A stretch of DNA of 64,000 bases, taken from assembly GCF_035222275.1 (NCBI RefSeq), contig NC_085885.1:806001-870000 (forward strand). The letters are read 5' to 3'. This stretch comes from Podospora bellae-mahoneyi. Its lineage: Eukaryota; Ascomycota; Sordariomycetes; Sordariales; Podosporaceae. Positions 58,501 through 64,000 of this stretch are shown piece after piece (within the stretch, counting starts at the first letter, position 1; each line of letters opens with the position of its first letter). The position numbers were made by a program, and so were the translations under genes. Below the pieces are notes generated by a model. The model was given only the letters and a program-made list of their open reading frames with translations, was not told the DNA's origin and did not search any database.

Positions 58501-60900
58501 CAGAGACACACAGCCAAAAAGACGGTTGATCAGTTTTTCAATTGGTCGAATTTCCCCCTTCCCGTCCCTTTGGTGTTTCTGGGACTTCTCTTTTCCCTCA
58601 TCGATTCATCTTTCCTTCCTGCTGCGTTCACAGGGTTGCGGGTAGGAGAAATAGCTAAACCGTTGCCGGCATTTCGAGGTGTCGATCTCTTGGGTAGGGT
58701 ATCTCAGGCTGGGAACCCGAGCTAGCCGGCAGGGGTCTGCGACAAAGCTCTTTTTTTGTCCCCCCTTGATGGCAGAGGAAGAAGCAACAAGTGTCGTTGA
58801 GATTTTGGATTGTCTCCGAAGCTGCCCGGCTGCCGGTCAGGGGTTTTCTCGTCACGATCTTGTCTCTTTTCCTTTCTCCTCCCTTGCGATTCTTGTGTGT
58901 GTTGGGGCTCCGCCCGTCACACGTCTGGCTCGCATTCGACTGTGAGGTTTTGCTGCAGAAGAGATGGGGTCTTCTCATGACAAGTGCAATCTTGTGGTGG
59001 GCCGTAGCTTCAACGCGGTTGCATCCTATGGTCGCATTCTAGGGCGGCCTCTAGATGCACTGCTGCACCACGCACACAGCTCTCTCTGATAGAGCGCTGG
59101 GAATCTCGCTGCTGTCGCAGTAGAAGCCAAAGCCGGACCGAGGGGGCTTTCCAAGGGCGAAGGGGGAGACTGGTGTAACAGGACCTGAGACCGGGAATTG
59201 GGTTTTTTCGTCGGCAGTAAGAAACAGGTGCCGGCTGGTCTCTCAATCTATCTGTTTTCCCTTATACATACTATGCAGCCCGCGGACGGGTTCCCCTGTT
59301 GGCAAGGCCCTTCTTCACCTGCGGGCCGACTCGCATCGCTCACATCTCACAAAGATATCTCACATGTCAAAGTCCAGATTTCTGAAAGGCCGGGTTGGTG
59401 AAGTGCGAGGAGATATCGAAGCCAAGTCGTGTCGTCTTTGTACAGCAAGGCACAAACCACACAAACCAGCATCTCGGGTCGATTGTTCACCGGTCCACCG
59501 AACGCTCCGTGCTTCACAATCCTCCTCATCACCCATCCATCCATCCTGCCAGCAGTTTATCTCGTTCGGGTCAAGTGTCCATCCAGCTCTCTCTCTCTCT
59601 CGACTTGGCAGGCAGGGGCACACGCTTTTCTTCCTTACGACGGTAGCATCCATGGCAACCTCGCTTCGCACCTCTTTCCGCGGGGAACTCCCATCTTGTC
59701 CCTCCCCCTCCCCCTTTCCCCCCTGCAAGGTACCAGTCGGGTTGCTCTCCAAGCCGGTAAGGTCTCGATCAGGGTTCTCGTGGCCGTTACAGGTACCTCT
59801 TGGAGTGTGACGGGTGACCACCTGGGGTACATGAGTACATACATGGGCTGCAGGTGTGTTATAGTAATTGTCCGTGCGATTTATGGGTGCATGGCTGGCT
59901 GGCTGGCTGCGAATGGGGTGCGGCTACCAAACTGTTTGAAGGGACTGCACCCGACTGGACGCGGAGGAGAAAGGGAGAGAGGTCCTCCTGTTCCTCTCAT
60001 TGCCATTTCCCACACTAGAAGAGAGAGGAGGAGGAGCGTCATGGAATACCTACCCATCACCATCCCGAAATCCATTACCCTGAGGTATGCCCGATACATA
60101 CATAGGTATCTTTTGTCTACACGGGGTACATGGGTACATCTTACAACAGCTCAAACTTCACACTTGTCCCCGGCAGGCAGGGCAGACAGACATGCATTCG
60201 CAGAGAAAGCAATTGTCAAGGGTTTGTCAAGGTTATTGGATGTTGCCCCGCGATGGACAGGGACAGGCTACTTCCGGTCGCTGTCGTCTGCGCTAGTGGC
60301 ATGCTGCTAGCAAGGGATAGGGGCTGCAAGCCCGAATGGTTAAGACTGACGCGACTGACGCCAACGAGAAGAGTGAAGCGAGGTTTGATGGCGACCGCTT
60401 CTCCTCTTTTTTCTCCTTTTTTTTTTCTGTCTTTGCTTTTTCTTGTTACTCTTTTTTTTTTTTTGTTCTCCGTAGTGTGAGAGCTGCATGCTTCCTGCAG
60501 GGCCCGTCATCAGGCAGGCAATCTCTGAACCTGACCTTGCCTGTTCGATAACACTCAGCTGGCCCTAAGGGAAGTTCCTCTTTGGGATGAGAGCGATGTT
60601 GGTCTCTTGCCGTTTCGAGGAAAGCTCAGGTAAAAAGCAACGCTGCGGGCTGGGAACTGCAGGAGTCCCAAGGGGGGTTGGAAAGGGATGACCGACTACC
60701 TAGGTGAAGCTGGGGGAGCCGTCCCCAGCAAGCCTTCTACCACTCACTCACCACTCGCTCGTCCCGTCCCTCCTCCCTGCCACTATCATCGTTGTGGACC
60801 GGCGACGGGAAACAGAGAAGCAACAGAAAGACACGGGACACGGCACACCTTTTGATCGGCACTCGTGATTTCTACCTACTTTCCTGTCTCTTATCATCTC
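46561..60900. other. Gene-free region, part 2 (14.3 kb)
   Basis: No domain, signal peptide, conserved motif or consistent splice structure was found in any of the open frames. Base composition is mixed and near neutral, so this is not an AT-rich RIP-mutated repeat block. Longest frame is 59429-60310 (+, 293 codons), which overlaps other open frames in CT-rich sequence. It could hold long non-coding transcripts, regulatory elements or the far upstream region of the gene beyond the right edge. Confidence 0.5.
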
Positions 60901-62559
60901 TGTTATTATTAGCCGTGTAATATCATATCCGGGCGGTCCTCTAGATTCATATGTATATCTGAAGAAGGGGGGGGGAGGGAAAGGTTAGGTACAAACACAC
61001 ACAATCTTCCTACCCAACAGAAAAGCATTTTCACCTGTTTTTCTTACCGTGCCGTTCGGATCCCGGATCCCAAATTCTTGACCTTGACTAGCTCCGGCAC
61101 ATTACGTCCAACGTTGGAGCGAGATATCACGAATGCTACGGCCGTCGGCCAGATTTCTTCTTCACCTTGCAACAATTCGGAAACCCCTCACGCACAGCAA
61201 AGAGGTGACTCTCGCTGCCGCACCTTGAGCACCTGATTTGCGCCCGGACGAAGGTCTGCAGGTTGGATTGTATAATCATCGCGGGGTTCTTCTTCTTGCA
61301 CCAACCGCGTGCTGTGTTTTGCAGACGGACGCAACACGACTCAAGAGCAGCACACCTTGTCACCACCGCGCGGCCGCCACACACGGCTTACTTTTGGATC
61401 CTTTCTACAAGAGAGAGCGCTATACCTCTTGCAACAGAGGATACCACTCCCCATCTTTGACGAACCCGAGCCCAGGCCACAGCGAGATCGCCGGAGCCAC
61501 GTCTGGCCCACTGTCTGAACCAGTTTTTTCTCTGCATCAGGGTTGTATAGTAGCAGGAGAGCATCTAGAGCGAGCTGTCTAGAGTGGATGCGGTGTGTGC
61601 TCGGGCTTTGTTCACCTTTCACATCAGACAAGTTCCCGTCCCTCGTTCATACCGACCACTGCTACTGTACAGAGAGATATCTCGACGTTGCAGTGCTGCG
61701 GTTTCCCTAGGGCTCAACATCCTGCCGTCCGTCCCTTTTCGCAGCACAAACCCATCACCATACCGCGCGGTTGACCTATCTTCCCCGTATTTTGTGACCT
61801 CTCCTCACATTTTGGACGGCCGGCGGGCGAGGGAGGCTTGGGGAGACCCATCATCACCCCGAAGGGTATAGCAACCTCGATCTTATAGCCCTCATCAGAC
61901 AACACGCACGCCACCAAGGGTTCTAGATACCCATGCCGTCCACGAGAAAAATTGGGAGAGCCATTCCTCGTTAGTGTCCAATCTCGTCTAACAACCCAAC
62001 ACAACAATCTGTGGTTCTCATTCTGCTGCTCGGGTTCGCTTTCCCCTGCGTTGCGTGGATACATAACCCACGAGGAACCCCTTCCCACCCAGACCAAAAA
62101 AGGAGTTTGTTGTTCATCTCGTTTGTTTTTTTTTTTTTTTAATTTTTATTTTTTTGCCCCAGTGTAAAAGAACAACGACGACAACGACAACATCATCGGA
62201 AGACAACCTCACGGAAACTTTTGAGAGGTTGACAACCGCACAGCAGCCAACAACCCTGTCAATATCTTACAGGGCTGACAACAAAAATCAGCCGGCCGCC
62301 GCGCGCCTGTTCCCGCTGCCTGTCTCGGTCAATTTCGGAGCTTAGGGAAAACCGTACAGAAGAAACGACAAAAAGAAAAAGAGAGAGAGAAAGAAAAGTG
62401 AGAGTAAAATAGCAACAACGACAACAGCAGCAGCAGCATCCGCCAGCCCATCTTTTTCTTTTTTGGCAGGTCAACCGTTACGACAGATTTGAACGGGCGC
62501 CGTTCAGTAGCTCCAACTTTAAGATAGTTTAAAAAAGGTAGAGGGAGAGAAGCTGGGAC

Positions 62560-62560
62560 G

Positions 62561-62585
<25 letters not shown>
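62560..62585. repeat. (AC)n microsatellite
   Basis: About 13 uninterrupted AC units followed by ATACAC and GCGTGTGCGC. Located in non-coding sequence. Confidence 0.9.
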
Positions 62586-62591
<6 letters not shown>

Positions 62592-63664
62592 CGTGTGCGC
62601 AGTACGATACGAGATATCCAGCATACCTTGACAGCAACACAACGATTCACTTGACAGCAACGGTTAGGAATCATCCGGGCCCTTCCCTGATTTCGGCACT
62701 CGACCTGGCCCAGAAGCAGCTCAGAAAGAGGCCACTCGACGATCTGCAAGACCTGTGTGTGTGAGTGGTTCCTGACTTTGAATTGTGCAGTCCCCCACAT
62801 CCATCCTGCCACACCCCCCCTCCTTCTCCCATGTACCTGCCTCCCTCCCTCCATCCGTCCCCCTATCCTTCTTTTTTTCTCTTGTTATGCTGGTGCTGGT
62901 TTCGGAAACTTAACACACGCCGGCTCCTAGACAGCTTTGAATTTCGAAACCGCACTTCCACACACACCCAACCCCCGCCCCTACCATCCCCTCCCCAAAA
63001 GGTGGAACGGCCAAACCTGCCGAACTAGCGCTCCCTGCCCTTACTCGCACCGTCGGTCGCCCTACTGCAGCAGCGTAGCACCAGAACAGGCCTCGAAAAA
63101 AAAAGGTACGGAATACTTCTTCTCTTGGCTCTCTAGCCCCAACTTGGCTTTAGCTCCATCATCCACATTCACCCCTCTCACCCCAGTCCGTTCATATTCT
63201 CCACTTCGTCCAGACTCCAACGTCTTGTCCCTTTTTGGTCTCTCTCCACCAAACTTATTCTCACCCCCTTCATCCTCCTTCACTCCCCCCCGGCCACTGG
63301 CCTATCAGCGCCGGCCTTCCCGTCTGCCTTCTTTTTTCATTTCACAACGTGGGCGGAGATTTCCCTAGGCTAGTGTCAGTGCTGCTGCCCCAGTCTTGCT
63401 GTGTGTGTGTTCCTTCACCTAAGCTTTAACACGCTTTTTCGCTTACCATAAACGTGCATTTGCTGGGGGTGTGTCGAACGAAAAGAGACGAAGAGCCGGC
63501 GCTGAACCTTCTTCATAACAACCAGCCTCCCTCCCCCCTCCAACCACCACCACCAACCAACCTTCACCTCCCTCCCCATCATCCGTTCCCCTTCACCTGC
63601 CAACACTTCGTCACCGGTGCGGTTTCTTTTATTTTCTTTTTCCCACCTCTTATATATACATACA

Positions 63665-63674
63665 TATATAAAAG
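63665..63674 (+). promoter_or_regulatory. TATA element near the right edge
   Basis: TATATAAAAG, preceded by a run of TATATATACATACA. It is the strongest TATA-like match in the last 20 kb and sits in a pyrimidine-rich context, so transcription would start near 63.70 kb and leave a leader longer than 300 nt in this window. Confidence 0.45.
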
Positions 63675-63848
63675 GGAACTTTGGCTTTGACCCGCGCCGT
63701 CCGTCATCCTAACTCCGCGCCTCGTCTTCTCTCTGGGTTTTGCGTTGTTGCTGCCGGCCGCTTCTGTCTGTCTCTTCCGTCACAACATCCACACACACAT
63801 ACACATACATAACATAACAGCACGGTTGTGTCTTTTCCGTCCCAATTC

Positions 63849-63871
63849 GTTGTTGTTGTTGTTGTTGTTGT
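63849..63871. repeat. (GTT)n trinucleotide repeat
   Basis: About seven to eight GTT units followed by a T run, in the presumed leader of the gene beyond the right edge. Confidence 0.9.
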
Positions 63872-64000
63872 TTTTTTGTGTTGTGTAGTCGTCTTGTTGT
63901 TGCGGAGTGATGACAGTTGTTGTTTGAGTTTCTTTGCTCCCGTTGCTCGTACCGTCCCAGCTGACACGCCGATTTTCGACCCGGCCCTGAAGCCAAAATA

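Larger units (their letters stand above)
60901..64000 (+). promoter_or_regulatory. Probable promoter and leader of a plus-strand gene beyond the right edge
   Basis: From about 61 kb the plus strand becomes increasingly pyrimidine-rich, with C/T tracts, CA and GTT repeats, poly-T runs and a TATA element at 63665-63674, and no coding frame. This is the usual look of the proximal upstream region and 5' leader of a fungal gene. The gene itself starts after 64000 and cannot be named. Confidence 0.4.

Noticed and set aside
59429-60310. 293-codon plus-strand open frame in the gene-free region
   Set aside because: It overlaps open frames in two other phases over the same CT-rich DNA, has no domain, membrane or signal features, and its translation is biased by simple repeats.
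40900-61000. Transposon or RIP-degraded repeat relics in the gene desert
   Set aside because: No terminal repeats, reverse transcriptase, integrase or transposase motifs were recognised, and the base composition is not AT-skewed.

Overview
The window looks like nuclear DNA of a filamentous ascomycete, most likely a Sordariomycete close to the Sordariales (Neurospora/Podospora/Chaetomium group). Genes are split by short introns (about 50-80 nt; GTATGT/GTGAGT/GTAAGT donors, CAG/TAG acceptors), lie on both strands without operons, and encode proteins recognisable as fungal housekeeping families. I see no mobile element, rRNA, CRISPR or bacterial-style feature. The family names rest on motif and sequence recall, not on a database search.

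Left part (1-27.6 kb), gene-dense: the 3' end of a PRMT5-type arginine methyltransferase (+); spliceosomal SmF (-); a single-pass membrane protein with a Cys-rich ectodomain (-); a histidine-acid-phosphatase-like membrane protein that lacks the catalytic signature and carries an apparent frameshift in a G run (+); a (GA)n microsatellite of about 137 bp; a small unknown secreted protein (-); a stomatin/SPFH protein (-); an Mch1-type transporter (+); TYW4/Ppm2, a methyltransferase-kelch-JmjC protein of wybutosine synthesis (+); the mitochondrial phosphate carrier (+); the ribosome-biogenesis helicase Spb4 (-); and a Dgk1-type CTP-dependent diacylglycerol kinase (+).

Middle part (27.6-40.9 kb): a 4.3 kb gene-free stretch with a TATA box leads to a small KxDL-domain protein (+). 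It is followed by an RGG-box protein with an MGFSSF motif (-), a conserved-looking hypothetical protein (+), a Cir_N/LENG1-like splicing-associated protein (-), the NSF ATPase Sec18 (+) and an intronless tRNA-Gly(GCC). LENG1-like and SEC18 are divergent over 396 bp; the hypothetical protein and LENG1-like are convergent with stop codons about 70 bp apart.

Right part (40.9-64.0 kb): about 23 kb with no convincing protein-coding gene. Base composition is ordinary, not the AT-rich state left by RIP. The last 3 kb is pyrimidine-rich, with CA and GTT repeats and a strong TATA element near 63.67 kb, as expected of the promoter and long leader of a plus-strand gene starting beyond the right edge. 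A large upstream region of this kind is typical of regulatory or developmental genes, but the gene itself is not visible.

A feature shared by several genes is a switch in strand composition inside the coding region: the sense strand is C-rich with C-ending codons in the 5' part and turns G-rich with G-ending codons in the 3' part.
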